Positions 14,600 to 28,400 of a stretch of 64,000 nucleotides of DNA are shown here, piece by piece (the stretch's first letter is position 1; every line of letters starts with the position of its first letter). The stretch covers positions 7,700,835 to 7,764,834 of the forward strand of contig NC_079386.1 of NCBI RefSeq assembly GCF_021018895.1, given 5' to 3'. A program made the translations under genes and the position numbers. The notes below the pieces were generated by a model, which was not told the origin of the DNA, searched no databases, and saw only the letters and a list, made by a program, of their open reading frames with translations. This DNA is from Seriola aureovittata (Eukaryota > Chordata > Actinopteri > Carangiformes > Carangidae).

Positions 14600-15039
14600 C
14601 ATTATTCCCACTCTATGACTGTCTGAGAGAAACACACACACACACAAACGCACATACACACACACACACAAACGTGTGAAGTTGCGAAGTTGCAGCTGGC
14701 CCAACTCCTTGTTTGAACTAGCATGCTTGACTGAGTCCCATTTATTGATTGGCTGGTGTGCCAGACCTGAGGACTCGCGGAGGAGCCCCCCCCCACCCCC
14801 TCTCGTTCACACATCGCACACACGAAAACACACACGCACTCTCCTAGCCCTTCCTCCCTCCCTCAACTTCCACAAGTTACTCCTGAGGAAGAACGGGAGT
14901 AAGTTAGAGAGGAGACGGCCGGCAGGCAGGACACACAGAGTGACCCAGAGAGGAGGGCAACACACACACATACAGACAGACACACACACACACACACACA
15001 GGCAGAACTGGAGTGGTTGGCTGACACACTTGAAAAGGC
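14600..15039 (+). promoter_or_regulatory. Candidate adamtsl1 promoter / 5'UTR
   Basis: The 440 bp upstream of the signal-peptide exon hold two CA microsatellites (about 14,631-14,672 and 14,980-15,000), an inverted CCAAT box (GATTGGCTGG at about 14,744), and no TATA box that I can place. The 5'UTR limit cannot be read from sequence. This is inference from position only. Confidence 0.3.
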
Positions 15040-15093
15040 ATGGAGCAAGATTTTTCATCTTGCAAGCTGCTGCTGACAGCTCTTCTTATCCTG
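15040..15093 (+). CDS. adamtsl1: adamtsl1 exon 1: start codon and signal peptide
   Basis: The ATG at 15,040 opens 18 codons beginning [18 protein letters not shown], a short polar start followed by a leucine-rich hydrophobic core typical of a signal peptide. The donor GTACAGT follows at 15,094, phase 0. Exon 2 begins in phase 0 with [12 protein letters not shown], the stretch expected just after the signal core in ADAMTSL1, so joining at 15,093 is preferred over the alternative GT at 15,099. A further upstream non-coding exon cannot be excluded. Confidence 0.75.
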
Positions 15094-18000
15094 GTACAGT
15101 AATGTTTTCTTTTTTTTCTTTTCCTCCTGTAAACATTCATTTCGACGAGTGATACTTTTGTAATTTATCTTTTGCTTCATCATTAATCTCCTTCAAATAC
15201 TTGTCACACTAAATAATGCATCCAGAAAGCGTGAGTTCTAATAGATTTCTTTACTGTGCATACGTGTGTATATGCACAGTATGTATTTGATGACTGTGTG
15301 ACTCTCCCAGCAGCAGTGGTAGTTAGTGATGTGACTCCGTGTCCTCGATCCAAGTCCCAAATAATAGTGTCATGCATGTGCAGGTTAGCAGGCTGTTTTG
15401 TCGGAGGTGAGGGCTGCCTGTTACATTGCACTGACTGCCTCGCGGCATGACGGTGAGTACAGTGCCGCGCAGCAGTGCGGAGCAGTCGACAAGAGATTCA
15501 GCAGATGTGCAAATATCGTGTGTCTTGCCGCCTGAAAAGGCCATCGTGTGTATATTGACACAGTCTGCAAAAGAAGGCACCGGAGTCAGGTTTCTTTTTC
15601 CCTGTCGAGGAGTTTTCCATCTTCAAGGAAAATGTCCTTAGACTCAGTTGCTGACAGGTGACTTAAATAGAATCTGTCCATCAGAATAACATATAATGTG
15701 GAGATCAGTGGTCTTTTATCGTATGCTCATTTCCTCTCTTACACTTGATGTGAAAACATGGGATGGTTGACAGCCAGGCTGCCTTTGCGGTCGTGTGTTT
15801 GCCCTGTTTTTCTCATAGTAACAGAGCTGGAGAACAAATATGTCTGAATAATATAATGCCTGGTTGTGTAAATGTTACTGTTAAGGAATCCGAGGTGGCA
15901 TTGTGAGTCATGTGTGGAGGGATATGAAAGGGTGCATGCTCCCTCCATGAAGCCGTCCAGTGCAAATAAAACCCTGGGGGGATCAGAGCGGGAGAGGTGG
16001 GATGTGTAGTGATGGAGGGTTAGGAACACTCCAAGTGGATATCCGAGCCTTTTTATTATTGGATCCAAATCTCAGCAGGACGGCCTTGTGACCAGCGGAG
16101 CCTTGTGTTCCTCTGCCTTCATTGAGAACAATAGCAGCACAGTCAGCCAAACAACCTCCTCATCTCCATCCCTCCGTCCCTTCATCTACTTCCCCTCCTC
16201 TTTCTTCACCATCCTTGTTATGCCTCTGGCTCTCTTGGCCTCGCAACACACAGCTCTCAGCTGTAATTGAGTGCAAAATTCACTGATTGCTTTTCAAAGG
16301 AGAATTAAGGTGGTGCGCTAACCGGCTGCCCAGAGCGCAGCCTGTGTTTATTTACCGTGGATCCAAACATTGAAATAGTTGGCCCGTGCAGAAAGTCGTT
16401 CCGTTGCCGATATGTTTGGCTGTATGCTCCGTTGGCTGTGTGTTTAGGTCTTACCGTTCCCCTCTGCTGTTCCTCAGGCGTCATCAGCACTGACAGCCAT
16501 TCATATCAGTCCCCATGCGCTTTTAATAATGTGAACCCACCGCCCCTCTCCGCAGCATATAGCATAGGTGTTTTTGCTACCGTGAACCAAAGAAAATAAT
16601 CGGAGCAGTATTATTACCTTGTATCTGCTTTCCTCTACAAGATCATTCATCTTTGTAGACAAAGCACAATGCAACGTTGTTGAGGAAAAGGGGTCAAAGG
16701 GGTCAAAATAACTTGGCATACCTTGAGTTTTCCCTCTGAAATCTCAAGGCTGTGTATCTTAAACACAAAGCTGGACCTTCAGCTCAGTGAGCATAAATCT
16801 TTTTACAGCAGGTGTTACACACAAAGTTCTCATAGTCCCGGCCCCTATCCGTTGTGTGCAGAGTAAGTGGGCTTGTTGTGCCTCACATTTCTTTCCTAAT
16901 CTGCAGGATTTGAGATTTTTAAATCACTGTCAAAAACTCTGCTGGATGTGCAAGCGCTGCCGCCTCACGGTGTATAGATGTCACGGTGGGAGTGCACAAA
17001 AAGTGCATTTCTGCAATCTTAAAATATTCTTTCATGGTTCACCAACAGCAGAGAGGCTGCCTCGGTGTTCAGCTTATTGTGGAAAATGATAATTTTCCTA
17101 TTCATTGCTTTAAACCCTCCAGTGAATGGCAGATTATTTTATTGAATGTGTTTGCACCTCCAGTCCACTGAGTCACATTCCTGCTGCACAGAAGGTGGAT
17201 GATTGGTCCCAGTGTTGGTTCCAAGTTCCAGGTCTTTTTTCTTTTCTTTTCTTTTGTTTTTTTTTCTTTCATTTTCCAGGTTTTCATCCATTCAACAGGT
17301 AGAGAAGCAGTTTTTCCTTCACCTCTTTCTCTCTGGCAGCTTTTGAGTAGCACCCCCACAACCCCCACCACCACCCCACCCCTCCCCCAAGATAAGCTCT
17401 CCTTGTTAGAGAGGGCAAAAGCAATCTATTCTCCTTTTCACTTCGCCAGGTATTTGGGCAGCGTAGCTCTCTAACTTCATTTAGTCAGCTCTGCAAAGCT
17501 CTGCCTACGTCTTTAATTGTTGTGTTGTGTCTGTTTTAATTGTAATGTGACTCTTTCTTTTTGTGCCACAGAACAGGAACCCGAGTCAGGCCAGTTTAGA
17601 TGTAACATAGTGATGCTTTTAATTGTTTCCTGTCTGAATAAATGAATAAAATGGAAAAGGGCATGGAGAAGCGTGAGGCAGCTGAGTAAAACCAAGAGAT
17701 ATAAACATACCTCACACACAGCCATAGATGACCCACATCACGTGCCAGTGCCAGCCTTACAAATAAACATCTTCTTCAGAGCAAGGTGAGCCGGTCCAAT
17801 TGAATCTGCATGTAAGACGTAAAAAGCCTTGAGAGGAGAAGATAGAGGATTGGAGCAGATCTTCATTCACTCTACATCTGAGATACGCATTGTCCTTGCA
17901 CTCGAAAAATTCATCTTCTCATAATATTGATTTTGGACGCTGCAGTAATATCCATGCCTCTGCTGCCAAACACAGCAAGATGCAATTAACAGAGAGAGGA

Positions 18001-20612
18001 ACGCAAGCGAGGCCTGAAGCTTAAGAGAGGACTAACACTTGATTACTTCCCCTTACCATCTGTCTTACTCTGTCACATGCACTCCTATGGTTTCGGAATA
18101 TTCCTTAGCCATATGAGAAATGTAAGAAGTTAAATAAGTCACTTTTAACATGCGAAATTGTTTAGACAGACCAGTCCAGCACAAAGATAGCACTTGTGTA
18201 TTGCACTGCACTGTGTTAAAATACACAGTGCAGTGCAATACACAAGTGCCACAGTTGCCTCGGGGGTGAAAGAGCTGATAATGAATGAGGTGACAACAGT
18301 GAAAAAGGGGAACTGGAGATGCTCACACCGTCCATGACAGATCACATAAACTTTCAGCTTCCTTTCTCTCGTCTCTCTTCTCTTCGGTTGTGTAGAGCTC
18401 GCGGACGGCCCGGTCAGAAGAGGACAGAGACACGCTGTGGGATGCCTGGGGCTCGTGGAGTGAGTGTTCCCGTACCTGTGGAGGAGGAGCCTCATACTCC
18501 CTCCGACGATGCCTCAGCTCCAAGTAAGGCTTTCCGCTCAGCCGGGTGTCACCTGAAAGCCTGTTACATACATGCAGTAATGTAGTGTAATGAGCAATTC
18601 TTCCTCACATTAGTAAGTGTCAGGTACATTAGCAGAACACATGCATGCTCCACACATTACCTACTACAAGATAATATGGCTCAGGAAAAGTAAGTTAATC
18701 TTGATAATTAATTGCAATAATTTATGCTAACACACTAAATTAAGATGGGGAACCTGTTAATCGGTATATCTGCTTAACATCAGGATGTTAGCGTTGTCAT
18801 TGTGAGCCGATCAGCATGCTCAAACTGTCCTCTACAGCTTATATGAATACAAGAAGCAATATTTCTAATATGAGAACCAGAGGCATAAAGAGGAGTCACG
18901 TTTTTGAGCAGGGGACTCAGAGTGGTGCCCTGTAATAAATAAGTCTCAATCATTAGGAGATGCTTGCATCACAAGAGGAGAGGATATACAGCAAATTGAA
19001 TATATATAATTTCAAGTTAGAGTCTCATTGACCTTCAGATAAATGGAAACATCCCGTGGGCAATTTGTAAGTGTGTGTTCAAACACTATCCAAGGTAATC
19101 TCCTCCCAGTTGGGAGGAAAGTCCCAACTGGGTTTGGACTGGTTTCCATTAAAGTGCCATATCGAGGCTTTAAGATTCAAGAGAGGGAAAAGGGGGGGGG
19201 GGGGTCTTTTTCTGTTGCTCACAGCTGCTCTGCCAAATAAATCCAGACAGCGTCCCTAATAGTGTGAGTAAATCTCATCAATCGCCCTGTTCCCATGGGC
19301 TGTAATGAGAGTGCTCAAAGTACATATGACTGGTTTGTGACTGTTAAATAGCCCTGAGGGGGTCATCCGAGATCACTTGCCCATCCACCTACGAAAGCTG
19401 TCTAGACGGCCATATGAGCCTAATTCTTGAATTCATCAATGACAGTGGGGATCCGATTTTCACTAACGTCCCGGACATGTTTCTTCACGAATTGGAGCAT
19501 AACAGTACATGTCACTTTTAATAACTCTTTTCTCTGATAGAGTTCTCTGCAAACAATGAGCCCTCAATGGTTTGATTCCCACTGCTCATCATCTTGGCTT
19601 AAACTGGAGCTTGCACTCTGGACCTCTCTGTCCTTTCATCCTTGTGCCAAAGTCACCCAGTTGGTTAGACTTCAAGCTAACCCAGTGGGCTTCAAGATTA
19701 AAGCTGCGGGCCAAGGGTTCTGGGCAAAGTGGCCAATTGCAAATGGATTTGAGGAACAAGAGAAAAAAAGACTGAAGGAGGGTATGTTTTCCATAGAAAT
19801 GTTGTCACATTTATAGACTGGGAAATAGCTGCAGGGTGACTTCACTGCATTCCTGTATTTTTACAGTTCCCAGAAAGTATCGCTCACTCTGTAAAGGTAG
19901 CCAGTGAGCTTTGCTGCTAAAGTCACCTCTGTTTCACTGATGGGGGGGCCTCAGGGGGGAGCGCCAGCAGTGACAGGAGCGGCCAGTGAGATCATAAAAC
20001 AATGCAACTGTCCAAAGACATACTGAGAAAACAGCACAGATCATACTTGAGGTCATAACCGAGGTGTACTGCAAGGTGCTTCCAGCTCTCCATCACCATG
20101 AATCAATCTGCACTGGCACTGCAGAACCAGGCCAAGAAGCATGAGGCTGTCAAAACCTCAAACTCAAAGTGACAGACTCCCCCTCCCCGCCCTTTACTGC
20201 ATTGTAAACACTGAGGTCAATGGCTTTTTGAGGAGTTCATTTCATGATATCAGCAGCTGCCATTTCTCTTTGCTTGCCCAGAAATTTTTGGTCAGGCAAA
20301 CCTCAGATTGCTACTGGCTGTAAAAGCAATTGACGTTTTAAGAGGTGTTTGGGGTTTGAGCTCCGTGTGGGATGTCGGGGAGTGTATGTATGTGTAGACG
20401 TACATGCTCATGTAAGCCCAGGCGGGTAATGTTTACAAACCCGTGTGTCCTTTGGCGGTGGCAGTCATGTATGGGGTTCTTGAGCAAATGGAAGAACCCT
20501 CCGTCCCACCTCATCCAACCTCACCCCGCTATTGCGTGGGAATGAGGGAGCAGTAGCCTGGCCCCGGGTGGCAGATCAAACAGCGTCATTAAAAAGCACA
20601 GCACAAGGCCCC

Positions 20613-20648
<36 letters not shown>

Positions 20649-23600
20649 CTCTTTGGAAGGAGCGGCTGGAAACGGGCCTGCAACACCCTCCAAACCAATA
20701 CCATTCCAACTCTCTGACCTTTACACAAACACACACACACACGCACACGCACACGCACACACACAGGCACGTAGGACTCACTGCTACTGCAAAAACGCTT
20801 GACAACCTCCCAAACGGGCACATGCAAAGTACAGACTAAACACAGATCGCCTGGCCCTCATTAGTCGTGTCTCTCCCCCCCCCCCCCCCCCCCACCACCA
20901 CCACCACCACCCGCCCCCGCACAACACACTTCACTTGATCACAAGCTCCATTATTAGCAACAGCATAGCTGGTTTGAAGCAAGTGTGGACATATGGATTG
21001 GGTGTCATGGCAAGAGAAAGCGCTGGTCTATTATTTATGAGGCTCATGGTTGGCAAACGCTTAAGAGATTTGTCTTTTTTGTCATTTCTTTTTATAACAA
21101 GAAACCTCTCTCTGCTTTATTTAGAGTTTGTTTAATAAGTTGAGAGTAAATTGTAAAAGAGAGTCATGTAACCCGTTGGTAACCTTCCACCATCAGGGAG
21201 TAAAGTTGAGCAGGACAGGACAGGGGCAGGGAACCAGTTAAGCATATAAGTGCTACAAAAAGCTTCTCATTCCTGATAAGGATGTTTCTAATATTCATTG
21301 TGTCACTGATTTGCTGAAATTACAGGCAGTGACATTAAAATATCTGTGGCATTTTGGAATTTCACCGAAGGCATCCCACAGCTGTGTTTAGTGTCTATGT
21401 TTAAAGGCTATAGTAGTTAAAAGTGAATTTTCTCCAAGGCAATGAATTGTCTAAGTACCCTGGGCCTGGCACCGTGTTCATGTCTCTGTCGTGACAGTGT
21501 AGGGCGACACCCTCTGTGTGGCCTGTGCAGTGCTAAAAAGGAAGTCGAAAACATTCAGTCATAATCCAGATTTTCAGTTGATGATAGGAATAGATAAACA
21601 TTTGAGTTACATTTCTGAAAACCGAAAACTTCATGGAGGCGCTAAAAGAAAAAAATCAGCACACATCACCAAAGTATGTCGGCTTCGTCTTCAGGGGAAA
21701 ATCATTGTCTCCAAATTATTCATGGCAATCTAACCGACAGGTGTTGAGATATTTCATTGTGGATCAAAGTGGGTATGAACCAAATGACTGACATTGCCAC
21801 CCCCAAAGCCATGCCACTTGCATAGCTAAAAGTGTGCTTGTGTATAGAGACAGCCATTCGGCCATTAAAATCAAGAGTGTATCTTCCTGGGAGCATAAAT
21901 GTGCTCAGCAACTTTCTTTGCACTCTCTAATCTAATATGTGAAGTTGACGTTTTGACTAGGGAGCATGAATGTGTGCAGTGAATTTCATACCAGTGTTCC
22001 CATTTAATTTCTATATTTCTTATGTGCAAGGGAAAATGTGTTGCCTAAAAGAAAAGTTGTCCAGGACATCACAAAAACATCAAGTTTCATCATCAGGGGA
22101 ACGTGAATATCAAATGAAAATTGACTATGGCCATTACTTTTAAAAGACATATCTCCGTGTACATGACAAAGTGTTGGTCAATGACAGATTTTCAGCCTGA
22201 TAGTGGCACAAAAAGGACAGATAAATATAAGGTCAGGAGATCACTAAAAACATTATGAACCACCCCCCTGGGGACCATGAAAATTTCAAATTTCATAACA
22301 TTGTGGGCCAATAGTTTCAGAGACATCTTGCTGTGGACCAAGGAAGGACAAAGGAAAGAAGGAGCGCCTTTGTCTGATGTTGCGTCATCTTATTCAACTT
22401 TGTCCTGAATGCCCCTAAACTGATCAATACCAGAGCTCATAGCATCAGCATATTTTAGGCATTACAAAATCAGCCACATTTTCATTTGCCTACTTGCCTC
22501 AAGTGTATCAATATTATGGCAAAGGTTATGGAGCCGTGCTTGCAATTACTTTCAATCTAGCGAGACGAGTTGATGACATATATATGGACTTTATGAGCCA
22601 GACAAATTTTATTGCATATCCAACATTATACGAAGTTATTACTATGAATTTTTCATGGTTACAGTAGATTTTAGCTCTTTTCTTGTCTGAAGATGAGGTT
22701 ATTGGCGTGCTATATGGTAATTTTACTCTATGTGGTGTCTTGTGTGTTGTTAGCTGAGCAGCAAACTCTGTGTAGTTGTGTCTTTTGTGTATATTTGGCT
22801 CAAAAGAAAAGGGTCATAGTCTGTGAGTTATGTGTTATGTGCTCCAGGAATTCTGATATTTCAACCAAGTTGTTTTTCCCTAACCTATGATGACGCCATG
22901 ATGAATCCCAAGTCCAGGCTGTGCTTCTGCTTAGCCTCCACTTTGTAGCTTCCAAAGTCAAGAGGAAATGAAAAGGGAAATTCATTTTATTCCCTTTGCC
23001 TCCTTTTTTTTTTTTTTTTTTTTTTTTAACGTCTAGATTATATATTGCTCCTCCCAGCATGATTTTCCACACGGATCCAGACCTTTGCTACCTGTCTTTC
23101 AACTCTTGGTCTTTGAAAGTCTCTTGTTTGGGTTCAAGCCCCATGACCTGCTGTTTAGCTTGGCAGAGAGGACTGTCTGAATTTGTCACAGGGTCTAATG
23201 TTCTTGCCATGCCACACGTTCCACATTCACTCCCTCTGCTCTCTGGAATAATATTGTAAAAATCTTTAAGCCCCCGTTCATCCGTGAGTCCAAACTCTGC
23301 AACGTTGCCTCCAATCATGATTCCAGATTAGCTAAGGGCCTGTGACACTGGAATTCCTCTTAAGTTTCCAAACTCAAAAGAATATCCTCTGATTAGTTTC
23401 CACTGGGGTCTTGGATAATTGGCCTATCATAGTCACCATCAATGGTTTATCATCACTCGCCATCAAAGCACAAAGGAATCCTAATTTTCAGTAAGTGGTT
23501 AGCTCCATAATTTGGACAAAGACACTGCCGACTGTCATACACAGAGTCGTGATCCAAACTGCTCCAATCTGTTAAGCAGACACAGACTGGAGGGCTCTGC

Positions 23601-25358
23601 TGTGTCTGCTTTACTACTGTATGTGTGGTACTGCTGGTTTATAAAGCAAGGATTTGTTTAAAGACTGGTCACTATGACAAATGAGGGAGTATCTGAGTGT
23701 TTTCAGTACCTATCCACTCTTGTGTTCTGTTTTTCTTTTTCCTTTTCTCTAGTTTATCTTGAATTTTTAAAGCTTTAATTGACTTGGTTTTTCCTGATTT
23801 TGTTTTTTTGGGTTCTCATTCTTGTTACTAGCAGGCTATGCTAGATTGAAACCAAATGATCAAATGCTAAACTAAGATGGTGACCATGGTAAACATCATA
23901 ATTGCTAAACATCACCATTTTAGCATGTTGTAGCATTGTGAGCGGGCTAGCATGCTATTGTTAGTCAAAGAGAATGCCGTGAAGGACAGTGGTCTTTGTA
24001 GTAAAGAAGGAAATACAACACTGTTCATCATAAATCAGGTTTCTGTTAAAGAAACTAAACCTGATTATAAAGTTAGTAAGTTAATAATGTAATTTTTGTG
24101 TTATACCACCATTGTTACACAAGGCACAATAACCATTCTTATCATAAATTGTTCTCCCCCTTCTGAAACCATATATGCCTTTGTATTTATGTATAGTCAC
24201 ACTGTGTGAATTAGACTTAAATCTAAACATCACAGATCCGTGTTTGTGGGCTGCCAAACCGTCGCTGCGGGATTGCAGCAATTCAAAAAGATAATGAGAG
24301 TCAGTGGTTGAAATAGCAGCCATTAAGTCGCTGGGGTGCATTGTGGTTTGTTTCATCATCCACCCACAAAGCCAGTACACCCACATTTTCATTTTTTCTT
24401 CTGCAGGACCTGCGAAGGGCAGAATATCAAATATCGCACATGCAGTAATGTGGTAAGTTTAGCAAACTCATCTTTATGTAATGGATGTCCATAGAGCTTT
24501 CAAGTGGTTTTCTCTTGAGATAAACTGATACGGCGAATTGTGATTGAGAAGTCAGTGAGGTGGAACTGTGAAAATATTACTAGGATTTATGGTTAAGGGG
24601 TGCAATTTTATGATCTAGGATCCAATGTTGTTTGAGAGAAAAGTGAGAAGTTGTGGTGGGAAACATCAAACTCCTTTTGTTTTCATTTAACCTGGGATTT
24701 ACATGTAGCAATCACCAACCACTTCTCCCCACATGTAGTGCTCATTATCGATTGAGTGCGCAGATCAGAAAAGTATCTAAAATATTCTTGTCGGTGTTAC
24801 CTTCAGGACTGCCCTCCAGAAGCTGGTGATTTCCGCGCCCAGCAGTGTTCAGCCCATGCAGACGTACGATACCAGGGTCAGTACCACGAGTGGCTGCCTG
24901 TGTACAATGACCCGGACAACCCCTGCGCTCTCAAGTGCAAAGCCAAGGGTTCGGGCCTCTTGGTGGAGCTGGCGCCCAAGGTGCTGGATGGGACTCGCTG
25001 TTACACTGAGTCCCTGGACATGTGCATCAGTGGAGTCTGCCAGGTATTAGACTGACTCAAAGACCGCCATTGTTTTCCACCACTGAGGAGTACACATTTA
25101 TTTCATTTACATACAGGAACTAACACCAACCGCAATGCAAATCAACATGTTGACATTCCAACCCATTACTACTCAACAGCCATTACTACATCATTACATG
25201 AGTAGTCGGGTCAGAGCACAGTCATCTTACAACTTAGCCTTCGTTTTGATGTCAATGACACACCTGTAAAGTTAACTCCGTTTTACCCATTACTCAAAAC
25301 CACCTCTGTGGTATTTCCCGCCACAGCAGGTGTTTCCAAAACCACATTTTGCCATGAT

Positions 25359-25414
<56 letters not shown>

Positions 25415-28400
25415 GTGATGGGAGTCCCTGTGTGGGTGGTGTAGTGCAGCCATCAGCCAAAGTTCTGACGATTCCAATAGTTTATTTATAATGAATAATT
25501 AGCAATTAACAAGCCAAACTAATAATAGACCTCTACTATAAATACAACACAACTTGACAATAGTGATCTTGTACGCAGTCACAAAAATTTGTTCAGCGAC
25601 TGACATATAAAACTGCGAAATTACTCACAACTGCCTCGGTGGTAGTTCCCGCTACAGTAGGTGTCTCCAGGACCACATTTTGCCATCATTACACACACAC
25701 ACACACATGCGTGACTGGTAATAAATCTGAGAAAACTCATACACAGTAGGTTGACTTATGCTAACACCATGCCATCTGCTTTACAAATGAATACCCAATG
25801 AGAATAATAGTAGAGACTGGGCTTTTGACTGACAGTCCAGGAAATAGTTTCGAATGCATTTTTTCCCGGTTGAATGGAAGTACGTCCCAAGGCATTGTGT
25901 GTGCAGAGACACACAGGGATTTTAATGTACTCTCTTACCATGCTAAGAATCACACTGTGGTTTTTGGTTTTTCTTACCGACACAGATTGCGAAAAATTCC
26001 ATCAATCAACTACGGATGGTTGCAGATAATATTCAATAGAAAACAGTGGGGAAAGTTTTTTTTTGTAAAAACCATGATCAGCTCAAAGGGGATGTTTCAT
26101 GCTATCTTAATAATACAAACAACAGATGTGGTATGAATATGGAAGAAACCAGAGGGTTGTTTGGATCATTTGATTATAACATTTACATGATATGATGAGG
26201 AAAGACATTCTTTTTGAATTTAAATTAAAGGTCTAACAGAACCAACATGTGTACTTTCACTGGGACTTTTCATTTTTCCCCGTGTTTCCTCTGTTCTTTT
26301 CATATTTTTGCATAAGACCCTGTCAGAGATTCATTTACAATCTTCTCTGAAAGCTAAAGCTTTCAAAGAAAAGTTGTTCCTTCAGACATCTGGTTGCTTG
26401 GTGAGTCTATTTTTTTGTATTGTTCTTTTGTTCAGTTTTCCCTTTGTGTTACAGATTGTAGGTTGTGATCATGAGTTAGGGAGCACGGCAAAGGAGGACA
26501 ACTGCGGTGTCTGCAATGGAGATGGCTCATCCTGCCGACTTGTGCGAGGACACTACAAATCCCAGCATACATCAGGAAAAAGTAAAGAATCTTCATTCAA
26601 GCAGTTGTATTTGTTCTAATTTAAACACATTTTTTTTTTTTTTTTTTACTCGAGAGGCGCTACAAAGTCTACATAGATTCAAGGCAAGTGTAGGATTCAG
26701 TGATTTTGGAGCTTGATCCATACTAGACTGACTAAAAGTCAGGATACCTTGGCTTCCTCTTTCTAAAATCTGTTCAGTTGGAGCCAAGTGCAATAGTAAA
26801 TCGCTAGAGTGACACTTTAAAGCTGCATTTTTAACTTGTTTTGGTTATGTAACTCTACTGTTGAAGTAAATTACAGTATACATTATATATATATATACTG
26901 TATATATACATATATACATTATGTTTGTTAATATAATGTATATGTACTTTGTATCTGCTGCTCTGCTTTGTTCTAGTCAAATCAGTCTGAGTCTGTTGCT
27001 TGCTTGTATAAGTTCTGATTAGATTCATCTTCATGGTCTCTCTCTCTCTCTCTCTCTCTCTCCCTGTCTGTTTGTCACACTCCAGCTGAGGACACAGTTG
27101 TTGTCATCCCCTACAAGAGTCGTCATGTGCGTCTGGTTCTGAAAGGCCCGGATCACTTGTGTAAGTCCTGGTAGGTCCAGGGTGCCCTCCCATCCAAAAC
27201 AGTTAAACATGATATTTATATTTGGCAGTGTTTTTAAAAAAAAATGTATTATTATTATTATTGCCAAACACGGCAATTTAAACCCAAGTATTCTGCGTGT
27301 GTTTTACTGCAGGTCATGTTATGTTCTAATGATGTGTGATGCAAAAAGAATCTTACTTTTTCATTATACACGTTATGCTTGCCTGACCCCTAATAAACCT
27401 TTTTAATAAATATATCACCCAAATAACAATTCATGATTAACCTTTTACTCCTGATAATGGCCAAATATATTACATTTTCTCATAAAGGCTTTTTTATTTT
27501 TTTTAAAAAGTGGCTCAGGGCAGAATAACCAGAAGAGGTATTTATTTCTCCCCTTTGCTCTGGCTCTGAGAAGACACACGGCTTCCAGCAAATATCACTG
27601 ATGTCAAAGTACTGGCACCAAACTCCCCGCTGAATCAAATCGATAACAAATGTTCCATCTCTGTACCTATCCTTTGCTCCGCGGTTATTTTACAGATCGC
27701 TTCCTGAGCCCAGCCAAAAAAGCGCTTCTTTTTCTGAATGGACAGATTCTTTCATTAAATATTTCCCTCCACTCTTTCTGGCCGAGGGCCCTTAAATTGT
27801 AACCATCTGTGGGCAGATGATGACGGCTGCTGGTTACCACTTATTCCTGTGTTTTCCCCCGTTGTTTTTGTTTAAATATCTTTGCTGGAATCACACACGA
27901 CCTTGTTAGGCCCAAAGTTGAAGTGAGATCAAGCGGTGGAAAAGCTCTCTGCTGTGCTGGCCTGCCTGGAGGCCTACGCGAGTCTCCTGGCAGTGCCAAA
28001 AGTGGGTCTCTTTGTCTCCGAACACCACAGCCAGTCTGCAACTGGATCTGACTGAGGACCTGAGATAACTGGAAGTCATCCTTTGGGAATCTCGACGTTT
28101 GGAACACTTCTTCTCCCTCATTTGGTTAAAGTGCACAATAATGATGAAAATGTATGCAAGAAATGATTATGATAAATCAAAGAGAAACTAAAGTCTCATT
28201 GTTAATGGTGGGTTTTGATACCTGCTGTCCCTGCTTCCTCATTCTGACCATGATGTGTCCACTATGCTCCAGCTGTCTACTCTGTTTCCTCTTTAGATGT
28301 GGAGAGTAAGACTCTGCAGGGGTTGAAAGATGAACTGGTTTTAGATACATCAGGCCAGTACCACCTTGAGAACACCACCTTGGACTACCAGAAACTTTCT

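Larger units (their letters stand above)
18524..24406 (+). other. adamtsl1 intron 2 (5.9 kb), repeat-rich
   Basis: Holds family B repeats (18,745-18,840 and 23,855-23,975), family A copies (21,690-21,830 and 22,195-22,345), GT and CA microsatellites near 20,611-20,765, a poly(C)/(CCA)n tract at 20,875-20,911, and a poly(T) at 23,006-23,028. No coding exon was found. Confidence 0.6.
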
